This document shows positions 43,145-53,229 of a DNA stretch of 64,000 bases, in pieces. The DNA is taken from the NCBI RefSeq assembly GCF_004342845.1, contig NZ_SLXB01000019.1:21403-85402 (forward strand), read 5' to 3'. This DNA comes from Prevotella heparinolytica (GTDB taxonomy: Bacteria; Bacteroidota; Bacteroidia; Bacteroidales; Bacteroidaceae). The stretch's first letter is position 1; each line of letters opens with the position of its first letter. Below the pieces are notes generated by a model. That model saw only the letters and a program-made list of their open reading frames with translations. It was not told the DNA's origin and did not search any database. The translations under genes were made by a program, and so were the position numbers.

Positions 43145-43999
43145 TTATAAAGCTATGAATTGACTTACTGAAGCAAGAGGTTTCGCCGAGCGCATACCTT
43201 TTAGGATATGATGGTAACGTCTTCCTATATAGCCGTTCCAATAGTCGGCATAAGATACGTATTTACTGTTCGAGTTCCATAATTGTAAATCTTCAGTGTA
43301 CTTACCGTTGGCATCTTGTACTTTGATTTTGTAATCAATTCGGGCATAGCCTTCAGAATTGAAAATGCTTTTCTTTATTTTGATAGGTTGCCATCCCGTT
43401 GTTTCTCCAAAACCTATCGGCTCGCCAATGTTTATCCATTCGCTTTTAACCTCTTTGGATATGGTGTACTGATATTGGTATTGCAGCTTCAACGGGCAGT
43501 ATTCTCCTTCTTTCTCATACATGAAATGATAGAACTTCACCCAGCAGGTGCTGTCTGTATCCATTGTCGTATTAGTTTCATAAGGATATCCATTGTCGAA
43601 AACAATCGGCTCTTTGTCGAAGTCATAAACAAAGACGTTCTGTTTGCCGACGCCCAGTGTTGTGGCCTTGTCATACACAAGATCTAACTTGGAACCTTTG
43701 TACAATTTGATGTTGGTTTCTCCTGCTTTCACGGAGTAGAAGCGGCCTACGCTTCCCGAAGGGGTTGCGTTGTAAGCACTGATTACTGCTGCACCGTTAT
43801 TCACATATTCTTGTCCTCCGAGTTCCACTTTATAAATGTTATTGCCGGCTACAGCGGTGACAGGGACAAAATAGTGCAACTGTACTTCAGCCATCCCTTC
43901 TCCTATCGGGGTACTCTTGTATTCTATTTCATGTTTTTCACATGAAGCCATCCCCAGTGCTATGGCTAAAAATAGAAATATATATTTAAAGCTTTTCAT
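43145..43999 (-). CDS. Lipoprotein of the SusC/SusD pair 2 operon
   Basis: A 284-residue predicted surface lipoprotein; lipobox cysteine 20 (LGMASC). The N-terminal half (about 35-125) looks like a DUF4397-type beta-sandwich with VQLHYFVPVTAVAGNN..., the remainder is strand-rich with many aromatic residues (YQYQYTISKEVKSEW, SYADYWNGYIG). It is the third gene of the minus-strand susC-susD operon, 36 bases after susD. Proteins at this position usually help bind the substrate on the cell surface. Domain naming is tentative. Confidence 0.8.
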   Translation of the reverse strand: MKSFKYIFLFLAIALGMASCEKHEIEYKSTPIGEGMAEVQLHYFVPVTAVAGNNIYKVELGGQEYVNNGAAVISAYNATPSGSVGRFYSVKAGETNIKLYKGSKLDLVYDKATTLGVGKQNVFVYDFDKEPIVFDNGYPYETNTTMDTDSTCWVKFYHFMYEKEGEYCPLKLQYQYQYTISKEVKSEWINIGEPIGFGETTGWQPIKIKKSIFNSEGYARIDYKIKVQDANGKYTEDLQLWNSNSKYVSYADYWNGYIGRRYHHILKGMRSAKPLASVSQFIAL

Positions 44000-44035
44000 A
44001 CTGATGTTCTTGTTTTATGATTAATAATGCTGTAT

Positions 44036-45919
44036 TTATAGACTTGCCGGCATCTCGCCCGGATATGCAAACCAAGGAATGGAACAGTGGTAGTTGTCCG
44101 CTCTTCCACTAATGGGACGCAGGGCATCGAGCGAAGGTGCATTCCACATGTACTCCGAGTTGTAGCGCGGACGTACTCTGTAGCAAGGTGAACCTTGGTT
44201 TCGGGTATTATAATGTCCTTTGCGACTCTGTACTTGTGCCGGAGCAAGATAGAATCCTTTATATACTTTTGTTTCATCTGTATCCCATTTTTGGTCTATC
44301 ATGGTTTCGGACCAACCATTTCCCAATTTGGGATATTCACCACTATACATTATGTCGTAGTGATACTTACGCATATCTACCCATGCTTCGTGCGCTCCCC
44401 AAGGATAGAGTGCCACCCATTTTTGCATCATGATGTGCGATAGGGTTAAATCATTGCTTGTTATACCTTCCACATAAGGCCCTTGGGCATATTCAGTGGC
44501 CAGCGTATTGAATACTTCTTTCGTGATTTTGTCACCTCCTGCCGCTTGTCCGGGAGTTCCGGGATATATATACTTGGCGCAGAAGTCCAAATCGGCTTTA
44601 ACTCCTTCTTTAAAAGCTTGCAATGCCGCATCTTTATTACCCATTTTGTAATATGCTTCGGCAGTGCAGAATTTAATTTCGGCACACGTCATCAATATGT
44701 ATGGAGCATCGTCGCGATACAACCAGCGACCCTTTCCATCATGAATGCCTCCTTTATATTGCGAGCTGGCGTTGCGTCCGTAGAAAGAGGGTGCTGTCCC
44801 TATCGGACCACTGTATCCGGTGAAGGAGCCGCCATAATATCGATGAGTCTTGACACTGTCTGCGTTGTTGATGTTTTTGTAAGTAGGGTCATCTGTCGTA
44901 GCCAGTTTCACGGCCATACGGGGATCATAATGCCCGGCTATATCTATTATTGTATCACAAATAATCTGCTTCTCCATCAGTTCGTATGGATGATAGTCAT
45001 TATTTTCCACACGATACTTTTCTCCTGTCTGTTCATCATATTTAGGAACGCTTCCGGTCAGCACCTGAACTGCATATTCGTGTTGGAAGTAAAAACGTGA
45101 AAGACTACCTCTGTAAGTTCCCCAATAATTATTATAAGCTTTTTCTGCCGAGCTTTCGCCTTTCCCTTCCAAGGTTACGGTTGCGTCATCATCGCTACTT
45201 TGGAAAGCTTTCCCTGCACATTCTATCAGTTCGGGTGCATATTTACTGGTAAAATCGTTCTTATTGGAGAGCGAAGCCAGGTTGCGCACTATAACAGAAT
45301 AGGCAAACTTTATCCATTTATCCTTGTCGCCTTTATAAATCCAGTCGTTACTACTGATTTTGCTTCCATATTTATGGGCGTCTTCCATGTTCAAGTATTC
45401 GATGGCTTTATATGCCCATTCTCTTACCTGTGCGTAGATTTCTTCCTGACTGTCGTACTTGTGTGACAGTAAATTCGGGACAAATGCTTCTTTCATAGGG
45501 AGCTCACCGTGATATTTGGTCAGCTTGTCCCATCCGAAAGCTTTGATAGCCAATCCGATACCTGCCATTGTCCACTCTTCGTTGGCAATAGATTGGTTGA
45601 TAAGGTTTTCCAGATTCATGCCTTGCAACCAATACACCATTCTCCATACATCACCTCCGGCATCCGAACCTGTACTATAGTAATGAGTTGCAAAGTTGGT
45701 GTAAGAACTGGTTCCCATCATTTGTGTGAGCGGTCCTACGGCGCGCATGTCATAATAGACGTTCTGGTAGTTCTGGATGATTCCCGACAGATACAGGTAT
45801 CCTTCCACATAATCGGGCGCATCGATGTTGTTGTTTACATCCAGATAGTCGTCGCAGCTACTATTGAATGACAACATAGCCGCTAAGATTGTTATAATTG
45901 ATATTCTTTTCATAATCAT
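44036..45919 (-). CDS. SusD-like lipoprotein, SusD/RagB-2 type (pair 2)
   Basis: A 627-residue surface lipoprotein; lipobox cysteine near residue 22 (LSFNSSCDDYLDVN). The YLDVNNN start and the later ALYPWGAHEAWVDMRKYHYD segment fit the SusD-like_2 group, which often binds non-starch ligands such as proteins or host glycans. It is 20 bases downstream of its SusC partner. ATG at 45913 is an equal start candidate. Confidence 0.9.
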   Translation of the reverse strand: MIMKRISIITILAAMLSFNSSCDDYLDVNNNIDAPDYVEGYLYLSGIIQNYQNVYYDMRAVGPLTQMMGTSSYTNFATHYYSTGSDAGGDVWRMVYWLQGMNLENLINQSIANEEWTMAGIGLAIKAFGWDKLTKYHGELPMKEAFVPNLLSHKYDSQEEIYAQVREWAYKAIEYLNMEDAHKYGSKISSNDWIYKGDKDKWIKFAYSVIVRNLASLSNKNDFTSKYAPELIECAGKAFQSSDDDATVTLEGKGESSAEKAYNNYWGTYRGSLSRFYFQHEYAVQVLTGSVPKYDEQTGEKYRVENNDYHPYELMEKQIICDTIIDIAGHYDPRMAVKLATTDDPTYKNINNADSVKTHRYYGGSFTGYSGPIGTAPSFYGRNASSQYKGGIHDGKGRWLYRDDAPYILMTCAEIKFCTAEAYYKMGNKDAALQAFKEGVKADLDFCAKYIYPGTPGQAAGGDKITKEVFNTLATEYAQGPYVEGITSNDLTLSHIMMQKWVALYPWGAHEAWVDMRKYHYDIMYSGEYPKLGNGWSETMIDQKWDTDETKVYKGFYLAPAQVQSRKGHYNTRNQGSPCYRVRPRYNSEYMWNAPSLDALRPISGRADNYHCSIPWFAYPGEMPASL

Positions 45920-45939
45920 GTCTTTTTGTTATTTCAATT

Positions 45940-48900
45940 CTAATTGAAGGTCAAGCTGATACCAAATGAGATACTGCGCGGATTGGGAAGCGACCATACG
46001 TCATAGCCTTCACCGCCGGTGCCGCCGGCTGCCGCCGATACGGTATTCCCGACAGCGTCGATACCCGAGTAGTTGGTCCAAGTGCAAAGGTCGTTGCCGC
46101 ATAAGTAGATGTTGGCGTTGCTGATTAATCCGCCGAACGTTTTCTTTAAGAATTTGCTTGCAACTGTATATGATAGCCTCAACTCTTGCAGACGCAGGTA
46201 GTTGACGCCTTTTTCAAGCCAATCTTCGTCTCCTCCACCATAAATGGAAGCACCGTATGTTTTGTAATCCACTGCGATTGTATTTGGGGTCGGATTAGCG
46301 GAATTCTCGTTTCCGTCTTTCAATACGCCTTTAAAAATTACCGGACCGCTTTCACGCAACGTCACCGATTCCCAACTTGTACCAGTGGTCATCATCGTAC
46401 GTTTAGTACCGTTTACGACGGTTGCCTTATGACGACCGGCAAACATAGCGGAAAAACGAAGGCCTTTCCACGTCAAAGCAGTTGTGAGGCCATAACGTAA
46501 TTTGGGTTCACGATCTCCGATAATACTCCATTTTTCGTCGACGAGGGGAAGTCCCGTAGTAGGACTGATCAAAATATCTCCTTTTTCGTTGCGGCTGTAT
46601 GCACGTCCCGTCAGGGTGGTGACGGGATGTCCTTTCATGATACCGTTACGGATATTTCCGGAGTTCCATGTGGCAGCATTGTAGTATTCGCTCACGTTGT
46701 CTGGCAGATACACTACCTCCGAGCCGGTTTGTGATAAGTTCACGCCTACATTCCAGCGCAGTCCGTTTTGATTGATGATATCTCCGTCGATATGCATCTC
46801 CCATCCCCATGTGTCGAATGTACCAACGTTCATGTTATTCAGAACGAAGCCGGTAGCATAGCTTAGTCGGAAACCCTTCACGATTTGGTCGGAACAATGG
46901 GTGCGGAAGTAAGTAAAGTCTGCAACGATACGGTCGTTGAAGAAGCGTCCTTCAAATCCGGCTTCCCACGAAGTGGTCATTTCCGGTCGTAAGTTCTTGT
47001 TCGGACCTGTGTAACCATAACCGTAGCCTCCTCCCCAAAGTCCGGTGGGTTCCAATTCCGGATCAATCTCCAGCGGACCGGCGTCTTTTCCTACTTGAGC
47101 CACGGAGCTGCGCAGTTTCAGGTAGCTTATATACTTATTTTTCCACAAGAAAGGTAGTTCTGTGGCGATGAATGCTAATTCGGCTGCCGGATAGAAATAT
47201 GAGTTGTTCTTTTTCGGCAATGTAGACGACCAGTCGTTACGGGCACGCAGGGTGAGGAATGCCATGTTGTCGTAGCCGAATTCGGCTTGTGCCGAAATAG
47301 CTTGCACACGTCGTTTGGTGGTGCGTTTTTTACTTGCAATGGTGGTGGGGTCGCAGTTATTGATTGACTGGAAATCGGGGACGGCGAACTTAGCACCATA
47401 AGTAGATAGGCGTGTTACACCGTTTTCTATCTGGTGATAGCCCACTTGTGCGTTAAATGTCAGCTTCTTGTTGAAAAACTCATTGTTATATCCGGCCAGA
47501 ATATTCAGAGTGGGGTCGGAGAAGTTGGACTTTGCCAAGTTGTAGTATCCCGATCCGGCATTGTTGTTCGCGTAGTAAGGATGGTTTGAGGTCTCGAAAG
47601 CCTGTGTGCCGACATCCCATCCTATTTGGGCACGTAGGAAGATTTCCTTTATCGGCTTGATGGTGATTGCCGCATTGGAGAGAAAGCGATCCGATTCATC
47701 ATAATATTTGTTTCTGTACAACCCGAACAGTGGATTCAGCCGGTCTGTATCTGTATAATAGTCGGGCATGCGCATGTGTGAACCATCCTTGTCGAGATAG
47801 TTTGCCATATTGTCCACCATCGGCCAGCGCATGGCGAGATACAGCGGACCTGCTGTGCCGCGCAGTGCCTTTGAATTGGTGGTCGAGGTGTATTGCATGG
47901 ACGCCTCAAACTTCATCCATTTAGTGATATCGGCTTTTCCTGAAAGAGTCAGGTTGGTGCGTCCATAGTCCGTTGTTTTTACGACGCCGGTCTGGTTGAG
48001 GAAAGAGGCTGCGGCGCGAATAGTTGTTTTGTCGCTTCCGGCTTCGACGGAAACGTTGTGTCTGCTGGTGAATCCGGTTTGCATCACAGCGTCGATATTA
48101 TCATATAAGGTTGTTCCTTCCGGATACAGTCCGCCGTAACGGCTTGTATAGTAATAGTTGGTTGTTCCGTAAGCCCCTTGTGCATATTTGGTTTGCATTT
48201 CGGGATACCCATAAGCTTTGTCCCAGCGGAAACTGTTACTGTAGCTTACACGTCCTTTTCCTGAATTACCTTTTTTAGTAGTGATAATGATGGCTCCATT
48301 TGATGCGTCCGATCCATAAAGGGCTGCTGCCGCTGCGCCTTTCAGTATGGTCATGGATTCAATGTCTTCGGGATTGAAGTCATTACCTCTTGATGCAAAA
48401 TCCAAGTTACGGCTCGAAAAGTTTGCTCCGGCATCAGCAAAGGTCGTAGGGTCGAAAGTGGAGTTGTTCATCGGTATGCCGTCCACTACATATAGTGGTT
48501 GGTTATTACCCGAAATAGAAGTTATGCTTCGCAATATTACTGTTGTGGAAGAACCCGGCGCACCTCCACTGGACGATACATTCATGCCTGATACACGTCC
48601 TTGTAAGGCTGAAATAAAGTTATCGCGCCCGGATTCGATAATATCCGCTGCTTTGACGTTCTGTACAGACGAACCCACTGCGCGTGCTACACGCTTCATT
48701 CCGAATTCGGCAGTAATTTCCACTTCTCCCAGCATATTGGCATCTTCTTCCAATACAATGGTTAGTTGGCTTTGATTCCCTACTGTCACTGTTCTTGTTT
48801 TATATCCTATGAAAGATATGTTCAAACTGCTTTTAGGTGGAACAGATAAAGTGAAGTTACCGTTTACATCCGTAATTGTACCATTACTTGTTCCTTTCAC

Positions 48901-49086
48901 TACAACATTGGCACCGACCACCGGTTCTCCGGTATTGTCCACAACCTTACCTGTGATTTTCTTTGCTTGCTGAGTGCTATAGGAACTCTCTACACCTTCT
49001 GTGACTGCGATAGCAGAAATGGGCGTAGTTGTTCCAAACAATGCAAGCATCATTAATGATAAGCAATAATTTCTTTTCATAAGCAT
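45940..49086 (-). CDS. SusC-like TonB-dependent transporter (pair 2)
   Basis: A 1048-residue outer-membrane importer. Signal peptide KRNYCLSLMMLALFG..., then a carboxypeptidase-like domain (KITGKVVDNTGEPVVGANVV, about 43-115), plug with LYVVDGIPMNNS and AALYGSDASNGAIIITTKKG, and a barrel ending ISFGISLTFN. Its first 18 codons are nearly base-for-base identical to those of the divergent SusC gene at 49986 (see the inverted repeat), whereas the rest of the genes differ. The substrate is unknown; no enzyme or regulator is adjacent. ATG 49080 could also serve as start. Confidence 0.93.
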   Translation of the reverse strand: MLMKRNYCLSLMMLALFGTTTPISAIAVTEGVESSYSTQQAKKITGKVVDNTGEPVVGANVVVKGTSNGTITDVNGNFTLSVPPKSSLNISFIGYKTRTVTVGNQSQLTIVLEEDANMLGEVEITAEFGMKRVARAVGSSVQNVKAADIIESGRDNFISALQGRVSGMNVSSSGGAPGSSTTVILRSITSISGNNQPLYVVDGIPMNNSTFDPTTFADAGANFSSRNLDFASRGNDFNPEDIESMTILKGAAAAALYGSDASNGAIIITTKKGNSGKGRVSYSNSFRWDKAYGYPEMQTKYAQGAYGTTNYYYTSRYGGLYPEGTTLYDNIDAVMQTGFTSRHNVSVEAGSDKTTIRAAASFLNQTGVVKTTDYGRTNLTLSGKADITKWMKFEASMQYTSTTNSKALRGTAGPLYLAMRWPMVDNMANYLDKDGSHMRMPDYYTDTDRLNPLFGLYRNKYYDESDRFLSNAAITIKPIKEIFLRAQIGWDVGTQAFETSNHPYYANNNAGSGYYNLAKSNFSDPTLNILAGYNNEFFNKKLTFNAQVGYHQIENGVTRLSTYGAKFAVPDFQSINNCDPTTIASKKRTTKRRVQAISAQAEFGYDNMAFLTLRARNDWSSTLPKKNNSYFYPAAELAFIATELPFLWKNKYISYLKLRSSVAQVGKDAGPLEIDPELEPTGLWGGGYGYGYTGPNKNLRPEMTTSWEAGFEGRFFNDRIVADFTYFRTHCSDQIVKGFRLSYATGFVLNNMNVGTFDTWGWEMHIDGDIINQNGLRWNVGVNLSQTGSEVVYLPDNVSEYYNAATWNSGNIRNGIMKGHPVTTLTGRAYSRNEKGDILISPTTGLPLVDEKWSIIGDREPKLRYGLTTALTWKGLRFSAMFAGRHKATVVNGTKRTMMTTGTSWESVTLRESGPVIFKGVLKDGNENSANPTPNTIAVDYKTYGASIYGGGDEDWLEKGVNYLRLQELRLSYTVASKFLKKTFGGLISNANIYLCGNDLCTWTNYSGIDAVGNTVSAAAGGTGGEGYDVWSLPNPRSISFGISLTFN

Positions 49087-49096
49087 TATTCATTTT
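49034..49096 (-). repeat. 63-bp inverted repeat, left copy (5' end of susC pair 2)
   Basis: The complement of this segment matches 49976-50038 at 62 of 63 bases, including all synonymous positions of 16 shared codons and about ten bases before the start. Identity stops sharply on both sides. The 879 bases between the two copies hold both divergent promoters and a repeat array. Confidence 0.95.
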
Positions 49097-49608
49097 GGTT
49101 TATTTGCGAAATTATGACTTATTTTAGAAAAAAGCTAATCAAATATGTTGAAAAATAGAAAATAAATATTAAAATCGGATTTGCACGTTTAGATAGATTT
49201 TGAAGAGTTATATGATTTATCTGTTCATCGCTTATACTGGTAATCTTCTGTTTTTTAATTATATATAATATGTGATTTGTTTTATGAATTCTCTCATATA
49301 TGGCTGATAGACTCCTTTAAACTATGTTTTTTCCTAGAACATACTTCATATAAATAGCCAAATAAAGGAAATGGAATTTTAGCTATATTTTTAGGATAAT
49401 TAATTTATTTGTCCAATGAGAATGCTCTTAAAAACATGATGACGCCGGTTTGAGATAAACAATCCGGTGTATTCGCAATAAAATGGTAGAATGCTTTGTC
49501 TCTGTCCTTAAAACAAATATCATGAAACAATCGGAAATAATTTGTAGATGTAATAATGGTTTACCTTTTAAAATCTACTCTTGGCAAAGAATCCGAAGGT
49601 TGGTATTG

Positions 49609-49765
49609 CCCCCTTCAGAACACCTTCTGGCGAGGGGGTATCTAAGTATACGACTGAGGTACCCTAAGTATACTACTTAGCCCCCCTAAGTATACGACTT
49701 AGATACCCTCGATATAGGACAGAATATGTTTCGTCTTTTTTTCTCGACTCTTTAAGAAGAATATT
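49609..49765 (+). repeat. Element B, uninterrupted copy with 22-bp array
   Basis: It starts with CCCCCTTCAGAACACC...TTCTGGCGAGGGGG, a hairpin, then repeats CTAAGTATA at 49642, 49664 and 49686, and CTCGATATA at 49708, exactly 22 bases apart, and ends with a T-rich tail (CGTCTTTTTTTCTCGACTC). Units include palindromic CTAAGTATACGACTTAG. It lies in the divergent gap between two susC genes. The rest of the gap (49097-49608, 49766-49975) shows no gene; a 65-codon frame at 49483 is repeat-derived. Confidence 0.85.
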
Positions 49766-49975
49766 TGGTTATATTTTTCAAAAAAAGATAATTTCCGGAG
49801 TTTAGTGAAATATTCGCTATTAAAAGTTTTATCCCGAACTCAAGTATGCCGTCTGTTAATGATACTTTTAAGATTCATTGGGGTATAGAAGAGGGTGTTT
49901 AGTTTTTGTTTTATGTTTTTTAATATTTTTGATTATCTGATTATTGAAATAATTTATATATTTACAAACAAATCT

Positions 49976-50038
49976 AAAATGAATAATGCTTATGAAAAGA
50001 GATTATTGCTTATCATTAATGATGCTTGCATTGTTTGG
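49976..50038 (+). repeat. 63-bp inverted repeat, right copy (5' end of susC pair 3)
   Basis: Partner of 49034-49096, one mismatch. It covers ten bases before the start codon at 49986 and the first 18 codons of the signal peptide. Confidence 0.95.
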
Positions 50039-53000
50039 GTTGGCTACACCTTTTGCGGCCGATGTGTTTGCCGAAAGTGTGCCAAGTTCTTACACTACTC
50101 AGCAGGCAAGGAAAATCACGGGTAAAGTTGTAGATGTGTCAGGCGAACCAATCATTGGCGCCAGTGTGTTGGTGAAAGGTTCCGGTACGGGAACCGTGAC
50201 GGATATCGACGGAAATTTCACGGTGAATGCGTCGGTGGGTAGTATATTGGAGATTTCTTTTATCGGTTACAAAGCCGCAACGGTGAAAGTCACGAGCGCT
50301 TCTTCTTATGCAGTAACTTTGCAGGATGACTCGCAGGCGTTGGACGAGGTGGTGGTGACGGCTATGGGTATCAAGAAAGAAAAGAAAGCATTGGGATATG
50401 CTATGCAAGAAGTGAAGTCTGAAGAATTGATGAAGATTAAGACGGCGAACCCCATTTCTTCACTTTCTGGTAAAGTAGCCGGTGTCAACATCACCCAGTC
50501 TTCAGGTGCTGCCGGTGCCGGTGCGCAGATTATTCTTCGCGGTGGAACATCCGGTTCGGAGGGTAAGGATAACCAACCCTTGTTTGTGGTTGACGGAGTG
50601 ATTTATGACAACTCCTCTTCCGTGATTGGCAACTCTGCCTTTGATGGTTCTATGCGTTCTGCTTCTACTTCCTCTAACCGCGTGATGGATATTAACCCGG
50701 AAGATATTGAAAATATGTCTGTGCTGAAAGGGCCTGCAGCTGCAGCGCTTTACGGTTCGCGTGCTGCCAACGGCGTGATTCTGATTACGACCAAGAAAGG
50801 AAAAGAGGGGCTTGTAGAGGTGAGTGTCAGCTCGAAGTTTACGAGTTCTTGGGTGAAAAATTTGCCTAAATACCAGACAGAGTATGCCAGAGGCTATATG
50901 GAAGATCAGTATGATAAAGACAAGAAATACATAGGTACAGTATTTAACGACTTCTCTTATAGTTCCTGGGGTGAAAAGTCAAAAGCTCAAACGTATGATA
51001 ATATAGGAAACTTCTTCCAAGCCGGTAATATTTTCGATGAGAGTGCCAGTGTGTCGGGTGGTACACAAAAGAGCAAGTACTATCTGTCCGGTTCATTGTA
51101 TGACCAGGCAGGTGTCGTTCCTGAAACAGGCTATCGCAAATATGCTTTCCGCTTTAATGGCGAACAGAACGTCGGCATCTTTACCTTCAATGCGAATGCG
51201 GCATATTCTGATGCTCATACAGACAGGACTTTGACGGGAGCAGGCCTGTATGGTTCGTCCGGTAACGGAGCTTTATATCGTGTCTACAATTGGTCTTCGT
51301 TTGATGATATGAGACATTATCTGAATGAGGATGGTTCACGTTATCGTATGTTTGGCGATCGCCTTGACCCCTGGGACGAGGAAGATAATCCATATTGGAT
51401 TGTTAACAAAAATCACATCTATGATAATACGCATCGTTTTACCGGGGCAATCAGTGTCAAAGCGGATATTGCCAAGTGGTGGTTTTTATCTTATAAAGTA
51501 GGTTTGGACCAATATACCCAAACGGCTTCCAACAGATTGGCAGCCAATGGCGTGCTCAAGCAGGTATGGCAAAAAGGAATGTTGAGTGACAATAGTAAGG
51601 AATTCCGCTATATGTCGCATGATTTCATGTCTAATATGTCGAAGACCTTCGGTGATTTCGATTTTAATCTGTTATTAGGTTCTACTATTGACGAGGTAAA
51701 GACTCATAGCACTTTCAAGTTAGGCTATAATTTTTCTGTGCCTGATTTCTTCTCGTATGCCAATGCCACTAATTCAAATAAAAGCTTCATGAATGAACCT
51801 ACTAAAAAAAGATTAGTAGGCTTGTTCGGTGAATTCCGTGCCTCTTGGAAGAACATGCTTTACTTGACGGTTTCCGGACGTAACGACTGGACTTCTACAC
51901 TGCCTATTGAGCACCGTTCCTATTTTTATCCTTCGGTAAGCGGTTCGTTCGTATTCACGGAAATGCTTCAGAAGTTAGGGTGGATGTCGGATGATATACT
52001 GAACTTTGGTAAGATTCGAGCATCATGGGCAAAGGTAGGTAAAGATACAGGTGTGTATGAAACTGCGACATCCCTTTGGCCGGTAGGCACTTTTTTGAAT
52101 AATCTTGTCAGTGTAGGTAACAGTTGGACACGTGGCAATCCTTATTTGAAACCGGAGATGACCAAATCTACGGAAATAGGTGTTGAACTGAGCTTCTTCA
52201 AAAACCGTTTGCACATCGACTATGCATACTATACCAACGATTCTTATAATCAGATTCTCTCTCCCCGCGGTCCTCAGTCTACCGGTTATATTTTCTGTTC
52301 TATCAATGCCGGTAATGTATATAATAAAGGTATGGAGTTGTCTATTTCAGGTACTCCTATTCAGACCAAAGATTTCACATGGGACATAGGCTTCAATATG
52401 GCCGGTAACCGCGGTACGTTGGATGGACTGCCCGAAGGCATGGATGTGATGTATGTCACGGATGTTCAATATGCCGGTGCACAGGCTGCTTCATTCAACG
52501 GCGGTAACTTCATGGCGATTGCCGGAACGAAGTGGCAAAGAGACGAAGCGGGTAATGTGATATTGGATGCCAACGGCATGCCGACCTATACTTCCGGGCT
52601 TACCGAGGTGGGCAATCGTGAATCTAAGTTTACCGGTGGCTTGAACAATACGCTTACATGGAAAGGTTTGTCTTTCAATATGCTGTGGGAGTATCGCGTA
52701 GGTGGTGATGTTATCAATGGTACAAAATATTCGATGGATTTATCGGGTGTGAGCCAGTTCTCGGCAGACATTCGTAATAAACCATTAACGGTGACCGGTG
52801 TAGATGCTGACGGCAATGCTGTTAGCAATACATGGGAAGCAGATAAGTCCTATGTATTTAATGGAGTAGAAAAAAGCGGGTATAATATTATTAAAGATTA
52901 CTACCAGAACTTTTATACCAAGGAAACGAGGAATTATATTACGAAAGTTAACTTGTTGAGACTTCGTTTGGTCTCTCTTTCTTATGAGATGCCTAAAAAG

Positions 53001-53201
53001 TGGCTTCAGAAAATAGGGTTTGTCAAGCGTGCTTCCGTATCTGCGTCGGCTACAAACTTGTTGCTGTTTACCAACTATGATGGCGACCCCGAAGTGGCTG
53101 CTGCCGGTGCCGGTGTGGGTGGCTCATCTTCAGTAGGTTTTGACTATTGTGGAGTTCCTGCCACTTCGGGCATGTCCTTTGGCTTGAACTTGACATTCTG
53201 A
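49986..53201 (+). CDS. SusC-like TonB-dependent transporter (pair 3)
   Basis: A 1071-residue importer with signal peptide (KRDYCLSLMMLALFGLATPF), carboxypeptidase-like domain (KITGKVVDVSGEPIIGASVL, about 43-115), TonB-box region (ALDEVVVTAMGIKKEKKALG), plug with LFVVDGVIYDNSS and AALYGSRAANGVILITTKKG, and a barrel ending FGLNLTF. The 5' end is nearly identical to that of the divergent SusC gene. It is followed by its SusD partner after 28 bases. No enzyme gene follows. ATG 49992 is an equal start candidate. Confidence 0.94.
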   Translation: MLMKRDYCLSLMMLALFGLATPFAADVFAESVPSSYTTQQARKITGKVVDVSGEPIIGASVLVKGSGTGTVTDIDGNFTVNASVGSILEISFIGYKAATVKVTSASSYAVTLQDDSQALDEVVVTAMGIKKEKKALGYAMQEVKSEELMKIKTANPISSLSGKVAGVNITQSSGAAGAGAQIILRGGTSGSEGKDNQPLFVVDGVIYDNSSSVIGNSAFDGSMRSASTSSNRVMDINPEDIENMSVLKGPAAAALYGSRAANGVILITTKKGKEGLVEVSVSSKFTSSWVKNLPKYQTEYARGYMEDQYDKDKKYIGTVFNDFSYSSWGEKSKAQTYDNIGNFFQAGNIFDESASVSGGTQKSKYYLSGSLYDQAGVVPETGYRKYAFRFNGEQNVGIFTFNANAAYSDAHTDRTLTGAGLYGSSGNGALYRVYNWSSFDDMRHYLNEDGSRYRMFGDRLDPWDEEDNPYWIVNKNHIYDNTHRFTGAISVKADIAKWWFLSYKVGLDQYTQTASNRLAANGVLKQVWQKGMLSDNSKEFRYMSHDFMSNMSKTFGDFDFNLLLGSTIDEVKTHSTFKLGYNFSVPDFFSYANATNSNKSFMNEPTKKRLVGLFGEFRASWKNMLYLTVSGRNDWTSTLPIEHRSYFYPSVSGSFVFTEMLQKLGWMSDDILNFGKIRASWAKVGKDTGVYETATSLWPVGTFLNNLVSVGNSWTRGNPYLKPEMTKSTEIGVELSFFKNRLHIDYAYYTNDSYNQILSPRGPQSTGYIFCSINAGNVYNKGMELSISGTPIQTKDFTWDIGFNMAGNRGTLDGLPEGMDVMYVTDVQYAGAQAASFNGGNFMAIAGTKWQRDEAGNVILDANGMPTYTSGLTEVGNRESKFTGGLNNTLTWKGLSFNMLWEYRVGGDVINGTKYSMDLSGVSQFSADIRNKPLTVTGVDADGNAVSNTWEADKSYVFNGVEKSGYNIIKDYYQNFYTKETRNYITKVNLLRLRLVSLSYEMPKKWLQKIGFVKRASVSASATNLLLFTNYDGDPEVAAAGAGVGGSSSVGFDYCGVPATSGMSFGLNLTF

Positions 53202-53229
53202 TTGTAGAACAATAAAAAGAAGAAAATAT

